Assembly: GCF_021018895.1 (NCBI RefSeq)
Contig: NC_079373.1
Coordinates: 20,840,501-20,904,500 of the forward strand
Length of the DNA: 64,000 nucleotides
Reading direction: 5' to 3'
From: Seriola aureovittata
Taxonomy: Eukaryota > Chordata > Actinopteri > Carangiformes > Carangidae
The position numbers and the translations under genes are program-made. This document shows, piece after piece, positions 47,611-58,740 of this stretch. The notes under the pieces are model-generated. The model made no database searches. It worked only from the letters and a program-made list of their open reading frames with translations, and was not told where the DNA came from. Numbering within the stretch: the stretch's first letter is position 1; each line of letters starts with the position of its first letter.

Positions 47611-49097
47611 AGAAAGAGTGTTCCAGTAATTCTAGATAATAGAATATAAGTCAATGAAACTAGTTTCTAGTGAACCTGAACTGTGCTTGGAATGAAAATT
47701 GCGACTTTATTCCAAGAGGTACAGTAGATTCACCTAGAAGGTTTTTGTGAACTGGCCCTTTAAGGGGAAGTCAGCGGACAGATTGCGAACATTATGGTTC
47801 AGATAGTTAGATCTAGTAAATGTCCCATTCTCTTTTATTATTGTAATGTTGTTTTATCCTCTGCACATGTCATAAATAAGAATCTGATGGTGATTTCAAC
47901 CCAATAGACCCAAATCCAAAACATGTTTTGTGGAACCCCCTTGGAACAAACACAGAACACAGCTTTCCACAGCACTTAAAAAGCCAATTTCTTAACATCT
48001 AACCAATGTTGGAGACATTCCACGATGGCACTGTGGTTGAAAATATCCTAAAGCACCTCTCAGGGTGAGAACAGAGTGGAGGATGTTAAATCTTACTCCT
48101 CCACTGTAATTCACATATGACACACACAAGACAAAAAGAGAGCGATTAACCTCTTGAAAACAAGCCTCTTCCCAGCCACAAGAATGCAAATGAACAGTGT
48201 GTTTTCAATTATATGAAACCAGCTCCCCAATACGTTGCTTCATTTAGCTGCCTGTCTAGCATAATGCTCCTTTTCAATGAATCACAGTCTAGAAAATAAA
48301 ACATGTCTTTGTTCGGCCACTGTTGATTGGACGGCCACAGAGGCTTGTCACAAGTTTCTAATTTTCAGATCAAACTAGTGGTGGATTACTGGATATTCAT
48401 GCAAAAATAGGCTCCCTCCCTCAAGCAAAATGCACATTTTTGTGGGCTCTGACAAAAAAAAAATGCCATGGTAACAATTATGAAATCTGCACTACAGTAT
48501 TATTGCATACTCTAGCGCTAAAGCAGTGAATAATGTCAGAAAGACAATTTTTTGGTGTCTGACATCTTTTATGACACCAAAATATAAAATAAAAAATTTT
48601 AAGACCTTCTTAATTCATCTTTATCCATAAAACATGTGAAAGGCAACAACAAATGATAACATACAACATCATGGGGATGAAGCTTGGTGGTTTTTGCTTG
48701 GTGACAAAACTTGGACTGTTAAAGTTCTCTGAATTGTGGTTCACCAAACCTCCCTAAAGACACATAAGCCAACTAATCTTTCCCAGGCAGTCCGGGTGCC
48801 AGATAGAGGTTTGCTTAATTATTTCCCATATGAAGGGACCAGTGAGCACAATGTGCGTTATTATGCTCATCCAGTGGGTGCTGGTTTTCATGTTGTGCCC
48901 CCATGCACTCAGGTTTTTCAGACTGTGTAATTTCCCCCAGGTCTCTTGAACATGGCTGTCACTTTGACTCTGCCTCATAGTTGGGAAAGTGGCCACCTTC
49001 TCCTAGGCAGGCATCTACATACTCGGCTTGCCTTGGCTTACAGACAGCAGGCTCCCAGTTCCCAGTCCAGCTTCGCGCTCTCCATGGAAGGCCCAGC

Positions 49098-49098
<1 letters not shown>
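47611..49098. other. Non-coding stretch, no feature seen
   Basis: Unique AT-rich sequence. Short open frames only, none with a domain or paired splice sites. Confidence 0.35.
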
Positions 49099-49182
<84 letters not shown>

Positions 49183-49190
49183 TGTGTGTG
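49099..49190. repeat. (TG)46 microsatellite
   Basis: About 92 bases of TG with a single A interruption near 49175. Open frames of up to 145 codons run through it on both strands and are artefacts of the repeat. Confidence 0.97.
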
Positions 49191-51914
49191 CAGCCTGGGA
49201 ATAGAGGTTGAGAGGTTGGAGTGGGGACAGAGAGGAGGGAGCGGAGGCCGAGGAAAGAAGAAGGGGGCGCATTTGAAGGGATATTTCCTTTCATGGCTTC
49301 CGCTCTTCTCATTTTCTCATCATTATCAGGATGTCTGGTGCCAGACCTCCAGCTTGATCCAGCTGAGGTGAGAGATGAGATACAAAGTGCAGACAAAAAA
49401 CTGAAAGTGGCAGTTGATCACTTTAAGACGAGGGGAAAATGCCAGCTCCTGGTCAGAGGTCTGCTTTTGATTAAGCCTGTGGCTCTTCCACCAGGAGGGG
49501 TTAAAGAAAGAACACTAGTCCCATTTATTAAAAAAAAAACAAAAAAAAACAAACAACTTATTTATTCATCTGCCCACCCCCCCTTTTTTCTAAACCTCCT
49601 CTAGATTAATCCCCAATTCTTTATCAGCAGCTTATTCCTCTTCACATCTCAGCGTGTTGCACCTCCTTGACTTCAGCTGTCATGCCACTGACAGAGATCC
49701 ACAAAGGCCCCTGCACCTCCACTCCCACTTTCCCACAGCCTTGAAGAGAGATAGAGGTTTATCTGATGTTTAATTTACAGCGCACACTGCAGCTATACAT
49801 CCACCAGCAGGCTACTGCCCTCCTCCGCCAGGCCACAACCTCTGTTGGCAGCCTGTGATGAGTTGTGCAGCCGCAGCCAGCACTTTAATACGCTGCCAAA
49901 AAAAGATTTGGGCAGAGAATAAAAATTGTGCTATAGGCAAAAGCATTTCTGCAGGGCTGCTGAGCGACTGAGCGGTTTCTCTGCCACAGGGATCCACAGC
50001 ACAGTGGGACAGAGAGAGCTTCATGCACTCATAGAGACATTCCAGACATGCACAGGAATCACTACAGAAACCGTCGATCTCTCTTCCCCCAGGTTTCATC
50101 TTTCTCAACAGCTCAAAGACTGTTGCTATGTTACATTATTATTATTATTTGGAAAGGTGATTTATCCTTAAGATTTCAGTTTTCTTTACCTCCCGCTGTT
50201 ACAGTACGGAAGGTAACAGAAAGAGTAGTTTAATACTACCACAAACTGAGCAGCTACTCTGGTTCTGTACCTTATGTTTCCTGTGGGTTTTTCATAATAA
50301 AACACAATTCTTATGTGAAGTAGCAGTGGGACGTTCGATTTGCACTAGCAGTAAGTGAATATAGCTCTGCTGCAGTGTAGAGAGAGCAAACAGGAAGCAG
50401 TGCAGCTGATATCAGTGTGATAAAAAAAAAAAGAAAACTGTGCTGGATTACATGCATGTATCATTTCCTGTGAATCCCTCATGCAGAGGTAGGCAATCTG
50501 AAACCAGCCCAGAAATGGCAGACTCCATCACTGCTAATAAAAACTACTATACATAGAGGTAATTATTGAAAGTAAATACACTGGATGGCTATTGCAGGAA
50601 AAATGTCAAATACAGAATCCAAAATGGGGTTTGATTTGATGAAAAACTCAGGGATTATAACTATAAATGCTTTATGACTCTTGCTTGGCTGTAAACTTTA
50701 GGTAGTAACAGTAGCAGGTAAGAATAAGTGCTGCCAAATCTAATCTTACCTTCAGACTGAGTGCGCTGACTTTTTAAATAGAGTCACTGCAAACATTTTC
50801 CTTGGCAAATGCTTTACTTTCCAGTTTTGAACTTAAGCTCCGCTGCTCTGCATTAACCGCTCTGTATTAGAATGGATCATTCATTAAATCAAAAGTGACT
50901 CTCAGGAAAACAACACAAAGAACCTGTTGACAGGCTGTGTATAGACAAATAAAGACTTTATTGACCCAGTCCCTTTTACAGTCCACTTTGAGGCTTTAAA
51001 AAGGGCTTTTCTCTCTGGGCAACATTAATGAGGTTTACCAAACTCCACTACCCAAAGGTATTGTGGTCTCCCATACAGCTGAGAAACTCTGTAATACTCG
51101 AGTATATGTGATTATTAAAAACTTATGGGGAGTAATAATGGATAGGATATTGGTGTCTGGGGTAGATGGTATTAGCCGCAAGACAACAAACATTATTCTG
51201 ATGCAGTGCACTCTACATTAGCCTGTGAGACATTGATATATGACTCTTTTACAGCACAGCTTCTGCTTAACGCTGAGGTGTGTGTTTACGTTGATCATAT
51301 CCAGTGATATTTCTGCAGCCAGTCCTGTTTCCCCTTCACCATAAGTCATTGTCATGTGCTTTGGTCATTTGTCTCTGAATATACACAAGTGGAAAAACTC
51401 ACATTCAGAGGGGTCATATTGAAGCAGCATAAGTGGAACAGCTTTGAGATTGTGATATTTTGCAAGAGGCACAGTGACAGGCCGGTGCAGAGGGGCGAGA
51501 GAAACTGGAGAGTGTGCTCATTATGCTGCCTTGACCTCTGAGGTCAGGGACAGGAAGGAAGCCGGCGGACACAGCGCCAAACTGGAACAGAGGTATTTTT
51601 TTTTTGTTTTTAAACCAACCACAGATAATGAGATTTATTGTTTTCCACAGGAATGAGAATGATAAAATTATCTCTGAACATCTCTATCATCACAACTCAG
51701 TGTGTTGTTTATATTCAGGTTATTTATCTGTTTTGAGAATCCATGCAAGAATTCCACAAAATGTATCATGTGCTATACACTGTGTGAAAGAGGTCAGGCT
51801 CCCATCACTGCTAATAATGTGGCAAGTACCTATGTAAACTTAGTATGAATCTGCAGGAAGTACAGTAGGCTACTGCAAGATTCATGCAGGACCACACAGA
51901 AGTGCCACAAACTG
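49191..51914. other. Non-coding stretch; possible 38-bp exon
   Basis: A 38-bp segment at 49330-49367 sits between a pyrimidine-rich acceptor (TTCTCATCATTATCAG) and a strong donor (CTGAG|GTGAGAG). Nothing else around it is recognisable as a gene. The remainder is unique sequence with A-rich runs at 49530-49550 and a short (ATT)n at about 50135. Confidence 0.3.
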
Positions 51915-52235
51915 TAGTTCCTTTAATGGCCACCTGAGGCTGGCTCCAAAAGCGAGTCAGTTCACATAGACTCCCATGTTAAAATGCTCAACTTTACAGC
52001 ATGAATCCTTATATAACTCACCTCTTTAAATTTTATTAAAGCTTAAAGGTATGCATAATTGAGGGCGTGGCCTCAGGTGGGTACGTTCACACTACTAGTT
52101 GTCTGCTCTGCATCACTGCATCTCTTTTGAGTCATTGAACGTGACCCCTGTGGCGTTTGTTGGGGGATTTTTCCTGCAAATATGAGACAAGTTATATGGC
52201 TTTCTCTCTTTGTCTTTATTTACAGTCTATGAGTT
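51915..52235. repeat. Teleost interspersed repeat (gccacttgaggctggctcc family)
   Basis: The words 'ggccacctgaggctggctcc', 'aaaagcgagtcagttcac', 'atagactcccatgttaaaat', 'gctcaactttacagc' and 'tttaaattttattaaagc' appear in order. They match a fish repeat I know by sequence but not by name. The end resembles 'tttatttacagtctatgag'. Confidence 0.6.
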
Positions 52236-54639
52236 GAACCTGATCATACAATTACCACAAAAAAATCCAAGTGAATCCAATCCCTGTTTGTGCCCTGTAT
52301 TGTTTCCTGAAAACATCCAAACATCACAGTGGCCAGAAAATGTGGAAACGTCATTGCCTTTTCATGTTTTTTGAAAATGTAAATATTTAAGGTCTAACTC
52401 TCTCTGACCACACCCTGTGTAACTGAACAGTGTGATTAGAAATGTGCTCAGTTACACCCGTAACCACAATCAACAGGGATGCCACAGGGTCCTGAAGTAC
52501 ACAACAATCTTGTCAACAAAGAGAAAAAATTCAGGGGTTGTTGAGTTACTCTTTAAACAGCTTGTACATACTTTAATTTTTCTTTTTATATTTTTCTGGG
52601 ATTATTTACAGTGGCGGATTCGTACACATTTGCTGTATCGAGTAATTACAGAACCTTGTTAGCTTAGCAGTAGCCTACTTTCTGAGACGTCAGTTTAATA
52701 CTTGGGTTGAATGTATCTTTTACATATTAAAAATTATACATTGAACACGTTTTTTTTATTAATTATGAGTCAATCTAATAGCTATCACCTTGTTATGGAT
52801 ACATTGGATAAATTGTGGGGAATACTGTTTAGGTTATATATAGCAGTATAGTTTAAATTATGTACTTCATGGATGAGGGTTAGGTCAAACCAGTGAAGTC
52901 TAATACATTTATGGAGAACTCGGGAAAGGAATCACCAGAGAATAACACTGCATGTTTGCCGTGCTCCGATGTGATACTGTACAAAGAGACTGGAGATCGG
53001 TGCCAGGATTTATACATACACCCAGTGTTTTACAGTAGAGAGCCAGTGCAAATGCCCTGGAAACATCCCATTGGTTTGTGAACCGAAAGTCTGTTTATTT
53101 TTATTGCCTACAGTTGTGAATAAATGAATGTAAACTGGTTGCACCTCCCATGAGACCAGACAACCAAGTCATTAAGTGTGATGAAGCTTTGCTGGAAGGA
53201 TGGAGGGGAAAAACGAGGAAGTGACAGAAAAGGGAGGGCTTGGGGGAGTGAAGGAGAAAAGGAGGGGAAAGAGGGAGGGAGGATGCAGTCTGGAGAGAGA
53301 AAACACTTAAGTTTAATTAAGACTAATGTGCATTGGGTAAGACCCATCATGTTTAGGGAGGACTGGTGTGGAGAGTTCGGCACAGCAGGCGAGCATTCAC
53401 AACAGATGAGGCATGGCCTGATGTAATAAAGTGTTTGACGCCTGCAGCGTTGATCATGTTTTGCCACATCCAGCAGGAAGGGAAGGTCAGCAACTGTAGT
53501 GGAGGACAATTAAGACATAAGAACATAGTCAAGCATAACCATACCCTCGATAAACATACTTATGTTATACTTCAGGTCTGTATTTAATGACAAATATTAT
53601 AAGCAAAGCATTTTTCTATAACAACCACAAGCCTTTGTCTGCAGCTGTTAAATTGGCCTGACTTAGAAAGGATCAGGGTTAAAGGGTGAGACTGTGTTGT
53701 TATTAAACATGTGGCAATTGCTGTAATGATATAATGACTTCAAATTGTAATGCATACACAAAAACATCTTATGATCAGCATTTGGCTCCAAGTGAAGCCA
53801 ACAAAAATCAAAGTTAAAGAGACTTTCCAACAGGATTATGCTCATAATGATCAGCTGCTGTGGAAATGCACACCAAGCCTGAAATGTTTCCTTTCCTACT
53901 CTGCACAATGTGTTTCATACACTGACTTTCTTTTATAGCTTTTGTGCTAGTTTTGTCTCATTTGTAAGATCGTAGGATGATATCTGATTGAGGAGCGGGA
54001 CTGGATTCAAACCATCATTAAACTTTCATCTTCATGGCCCTGAATTCAACCATGAATTTACAGTACCTCCATTGCTAGAGACATTTCATACCTACAAATA
54101 TTTATGTAGGTAGTGTAGATATTACTGTGAAATATGTGGGTCATAAATGAAATAAGGAGTGCAGCAAGCAAAATATGTCAGCCCGTCTTGTTTTTTTTTT
54201 TTTTTTAGATGGACCAAGCACTAATCTCAGTAGATTCTGACTCAACAACATGAAATTTCTGCCTTTTTATTAGCAATATTTTGTTATGTTTGTTATCTTG
54301 ACTGGACAGACTCAGACTGCATTAGTCTGATCTTTTCACCTACTGCCATCATCAAGCCAAATTTTTCTTTTTCTTTTTTTTTTTCTTTTATAACTAGAGC
54401 TCAGCAACATGATCTGAACCCGACTGGTCCCAACAACAGGTCATAAAGTAAAGTTTTGGGCTCTGCTCGAGCTCAGTTACTTTGTCTTTGTAGAAGACAG
54501 GATAGTCTCAGACTCAGGTCGGGTTTGGGTCTCAAATTCAGCAGTACCAGGCAGACTAAGTCAGGTTCCTTTGGGTCTGAAAGGCGAAGGTATGGGCTGG
54601 GTTCAGGTTGTGGTTTTGGCCCATTCCAACCCTGTCTCA
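52236..54639. other. Non-coding stretch; polypurine tract
   Basis: No gene. A strongly purine-biased plus strand runs from about 53196 to 53304 with several G-runs. Poly-T runs lie at 54190-54206 and 54370-54380. The 133-codon minus-strand frame at 53108-53509 is largely the translated complement of the purine tract. Confidence 0.35.
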
Positions 54640-54710
54640 CTAACCATGATCTTTCTCTAACCTTAACCAAAGTGCTTTCGTTGCCTAAACCTAACCAAAG
54701 ATGGGTGTGG
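54640..54710. repeat. Fragment of a teleost 'ctaaccttaacc' repeat
   Basis: 'taaccatgatctttctctaa', 'ccttaaccaaagtgctttc' and 'ttgcctaaacctaacc' resemble a common fish repeat. The TTAACC-like words are not telomeric repeats. Confidence 0.5.
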
Positions 54711-54954
54711 ATGCAAACTCTGGTCTCTGGTGTGAGAGTTGTGTGTTTTGTACGCCTACCATTCACCCCGAACACGTCCTGGTGACTGCACTGCTGTTAA
54801 TAAATGTAGCACTTCATGCAAAAATAAAAAGCTGGCTCTGAACTTAATCAAACCAATGATTTGTTTCCAAAAAAACAGAGGTTTCTGTTTCAGTTTAATT
54901 GTAGCCTGTATCAGCATAATTTTTTGGAAACAGGGTTGCCGCCTGTGCAGAACC

Positions 54955-55200
54955 ACTTATGACGAATGACATTCCCATCAGCCTCAGCTTTACTCATTGT
55001 GTAACATGTTGGGCTCTAATTAGAAAGTCTCAGCATGCTAACACACTCAACTAAGATGGTGAACATGGTGAACATTATACCTCCTGAACATCAGCATGGT
55101 GTGAGCATGCTAGCATGCAGAAGTTAGCATTTAGCTCAAAGCAGTTCTGTGCCTGAGGTCAGCCTCACAGAGCCGCTAGCATAGCTATAGATGACATCAC
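54955..55200 (-). repeat. Percomorph interspersed repeat, copy 6
   Basis: Landmarks: 'gacattcccatcagcctcag', 'ctctaattagaaag', 'aactaagatggtgaacatgg', 'agcatgctagcatgcag', 'gttagcatttagctcaaagc', 'cctcacagagccgctagcat'. Same orientation as 33541-33900, joined at its left to the 54640 fragment by about 245 bp of other sequence. Confidence 0.65.
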
Positions 55201-55372
55201 ACACCAAATGAATAAATGTCTAATCACAAAATTGCAGTTGTGACTTGAACACTGTGAGTTGTCCTGTAATGTGCCCTCGACCAGCAGTGTCTCCAGTGTG
55301 TTGAGGTTTAGCACACAGACAAAAGAAAAACCAATGTCGGTTTACAGATGTGGCAAACGTTAATTCCTTTAT

Positions 55373-55450
55373 TTATTCATTTTCTTTCCCACTTACTCCA
55401 TTTCATGGTCACAGGGGTCTGGACTCTGTCCCAGCATGCACTCAGTGGGA
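55373..55450. repeat. Fragment of a fish repeat (ggtcacaggggtctgga)
   Basis: 'cacttactccatttcatgg', 'tcacaggggtctggactct' and 'gtcccagcatgcactcagtg' are a diverged match to the common fish sequence containing 'ggtcgcgggggctggagcc' and 'tatcccagc'. Confidence 0.5.
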
Positions 55451-58389
55451 AGTTAAGTTATGGCAAAATGTGATTTAAGCAGTGAGAGGTCTGGATTTTA
55501 TTGCCGACTGTGTCTAAACAGACAGTGAAACTTGCATAACTACATCCTCCAGACTTCTCAGAGACTAATTCTACAGCAATTTAGTCATGGATACACAGCA
55601 CTTCAAACAGGGGGCAGGGTGCTAACATTGTCCTTAAATCATGTAAATGGTTATTAAATCTAGTCTATCATTAAATCTACTCTAAGACAGATGGATATAC
55701 ATGAGAACACACAAGAGAAGCATCTGATGGGAAAGTGTAAAATAATAAAAGCACAGTTCAGATTTTATAACAAGGTGATATGGGGTGAATCTCAGCAGAG
55801 TTGCTGATTTATGAGATAAGTGCAATCTGTAGCACGATCCACATACACACATACACACACGCACACACACACATATGCACCACACATACGCATTAGCTCC
55901 TGGGAGACACTCCAGAAGAGCTGTGGAGACCAAACAGCTGCTCTCACATATCACCTTTCACTACCACACCAAAAGCCCGCTAATGTCCATGTAGATACAG
56001 TCAGACAGGAAACGTCAAGGTCAATGTTAATTAAACTCACCAAAACAAATACCGATAGAGCCAGAACAACACACAGGAATCCTCTAACGATACTGTAAAC
56101 TGAGGCCCTACGCCCTCCTTTTACCAAAAGGAAACAAAGCAATGAACTAAAAGATAGATGAAATAAAAAGTAATTGCATTGTGGATAGTCATCAATTTTT
56201 CCATTTTGTTCTGGAACAGAAAGACACGGCATAATTGGCTTCATCTGTTAATTTTGATCCACATTCGGAATGTAGTCTAATAGCATATAATCTTCATGAT
56301 TACTACAACCTAGGCAATCTGGCCTTCATTTTATATTGCATTATATTTTGAAATCATTATCCCACCACTTTAAATTCCACCTCTTAAAATGGCTTTCTGG
56401 GTGTACTGATTAATGACATTCTTTGGCAGATGAGGCCACTAGACAAAGGAATAACTACCTTGTATTTTTTTCTTTTCAGTTATGTTGTTTGTAACATTTG
56501 AAGAATGAGAGAGCGCAGAGCGGTTATGCAGCCTCTTCTCTGTTAATTGACACATACAGTTTTTTCAAGGAAATAATTTCTCTCTAGCAGAAGAGTCTCT
56601 CCTGTATCTGAAAACCTGAGCCTGTTTATACAGTATCTGCCAGTGCTGAATGGAGGAGCACAGTGGGAGCAGCAATAAAAAAATCTCCTAATTTCAACTC
56701 GATTTGATGCCTCAGGAAAATATTTATATTGTCTTCTAGTTTGATAAACTGCTGTGGATGTCTTTCCCACTGAATCAGTACTCATCCACCTCTTGCCAGC
56801 AGAGATGCTGTCACCACAGGTCAGATATCCCGTTTTTACGATCAGTGCATTGCTCATATCCTCGTTTCTACTGCTGACAAATCATTAGTCACATTGTTGA
56901 CCGGCCAGCTTTGGCACCCACTGGGAGACTCTTTGTCTATGATGTCCATCTGTTATTGTTTATAATGCAGGTTTGGCGTGTCTTGCACTCCGTCTGCATA
57001 CACTGTGCTGCACACGAGAATAGCTGAGTAATAAAAGGGCTGAAAGTGAAGAGTGAATGTGCAGCAATTTGCTCCTTTGAGACTATAAAATTTACTGGAT
57101 TACTGAAGACAGTCATTTTCTGTAACTAAACTAAAGAACTAAATACCTGCTTAAAAACTGAACCAAACTCCCCTTTTAGTGCGTGACACAGTTAGCGGTG
57201 AGACCACAGAAGGAGTGAGCCACCCACTCGACATTCCCGTAGACAGAGAGGTTGTTTTGATTGAAACTGTATTGCATGTGACGGGGGAATTATCCCAGAG
57301 ACTTCACAAAACTGATTCCAGTAAAACGATGTGTCCAGCCTCCAGACCAGCGTAGTCATCCAAGAGCAGCATTTTCATTGTTAGTCTCTACCTGGAAAAG
57401 CTTTGGTGGAACTTGTTTGTTTGTTTTTTGCATTATTGTACACAGAATGTGAAATCAACAAATATAGAGAATGTACAAGAAGTTATATTAAAGTTGTGTT
57501 TATTTTTATGTTTCATTCGACTCTGCATAAGTCACCAATGTTTCAGCTATAAAGCCTCTAAGACATCTAGCTTGACAGTTATTATAATAACTGCAATTCC
57601 TCTGTTATTGCATAAACTACAAATATTGCATTTTTTTTTTATTTACACTTTTTCTCAGTATGATTACAGCTACATTTTGTTTATGAACAACACTACCTCT
57701 GTGTCTCCCACTGGAGTCTGACCAGGACGCCCACGCAGGGACGGGAGACATGAGTGCAGCAGCAGCCTCATCACTCTTGCAGCATTAGAGTCGGATCCCT
57801 ACATTTAGCACCGCCTGGGTCTATGATTTCATTACAGATGCTTGATTCAATACTAACAACTCAGACGACTTCAGGTCAATTACTCAATGACAGCGCTGCA
57901 GGCAACATCATCAATCACCTACAAGTGACCTTCATCTCTTCTTCCCCAGTATACGCCGCAGCTCGACCCCGTCCTGTTCTCTGTAACAGCACACTCTGAG
58001 TCCCTTTCCCCTCCTTTCTGAGCTCAACTTGTCTGATACATACCAGTCACACCAGCATACAGCATCTACGCCAAGTGCACAGCTGTGAAAACAATTGTTT
58101 GACATTTATTTCCCAAATCTGCAGGCTTAAAGTTATTTTGTGTTCGGGCTCTGAGCTTGTGCAGAACCTGGGTATGCACAGGAGAATGTGTAATCGAGAG
58201 GGCACCTTATACAGTATATGGACGGTCACTGAGAGAGAGAGAGACATCAGATTGACAAGATAAGCCTTCTCTTCTGAAAGCCCAATGTCAGGACTATACC
58301 TATCGCACAGAAACAGAGATGTTCAGTTGGACTGAAGGCATAAAGAAGCAAGACGAAGAGTTTACAACCATGCAAGCAGCTCTGTGAGG
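55451..58389. other. Non-coding stretch; CA-rich tract and candidate conserved element
   Basis: No gene recognised. An imperfect CA tract lies at 55841-55890. Segments at about 56545-56860 and 57730-57990 are repeat-free with mixed composition and could be conserved non-coding DNA. A 104-codon minus-strand frame over the first has no domain. Confidence 0.3.
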
Positions 58390-58740
58390 CTGTGCTTGAG
58401 CTAAATGCTAAGGTCAGCGTGCTAACATGCTGTTGTTAAACAGGTATAGGGTTTACAATGTTCACCGGCTTGCTTACATTTACTAATCAGCATTAAACAT
58501 AAGAAATCACCACAGTTGCTACATATCATTTAATTTCCATTCAAAACCACAACTGTGAACCTCGTGGTGGTGAGTTAGAAGGTTATCAAAATCACTTGGC
58601 TTGATCCTCTGGGGACCGTGATTTTATGGTAATCCATCCTGTAATTATCAAGATATTTCAGTATGGAACGAAGTGATGGACGGACTGAGACCAACAATGC
58701 TGTCCCTAGAGCCATGACACTAGCATGGCTAAAAAGGAGG
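58390..58740 (+). repeat. Percomorph interspersed repeat, copy 7 (forward)
   Basis: Landmarks in order: 'gagctaaatgctaagg', 'cagcgtgctaacatgctg', 'cattcaaaaccacaactgtg', 'cctcgtggtggtgagtt', 'gatcctctggggaccgtga', 'gtaatccatcctgtaatta', 'agtgatggacggactgaga', 'gacactagcatggct'. It spans both the segment seen at 47430 and that at 40108, so those are parts of one family. Confidence 0.65.

Noticed and set aside
48946..49396. Overlapping 141- and 145-codon frames on both strands
   Set aside because: Both run through the long TG/CA repeat (Cys-Val or His-Thr runs). Length comes from the repeat.
54640..54710. Interstitial telomeric repeat
   Set aside because: Words like CCTTAACC and CCTAAACCTAACC are irregular and do not form TTAGGG tandem units; they belong to an interspersed repeat.
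54456..54785. Frames of about 100 codons on both strands
   Set aside because: They overlap a recognised repeat fragment (54640-54710) and have no domain or splice support.
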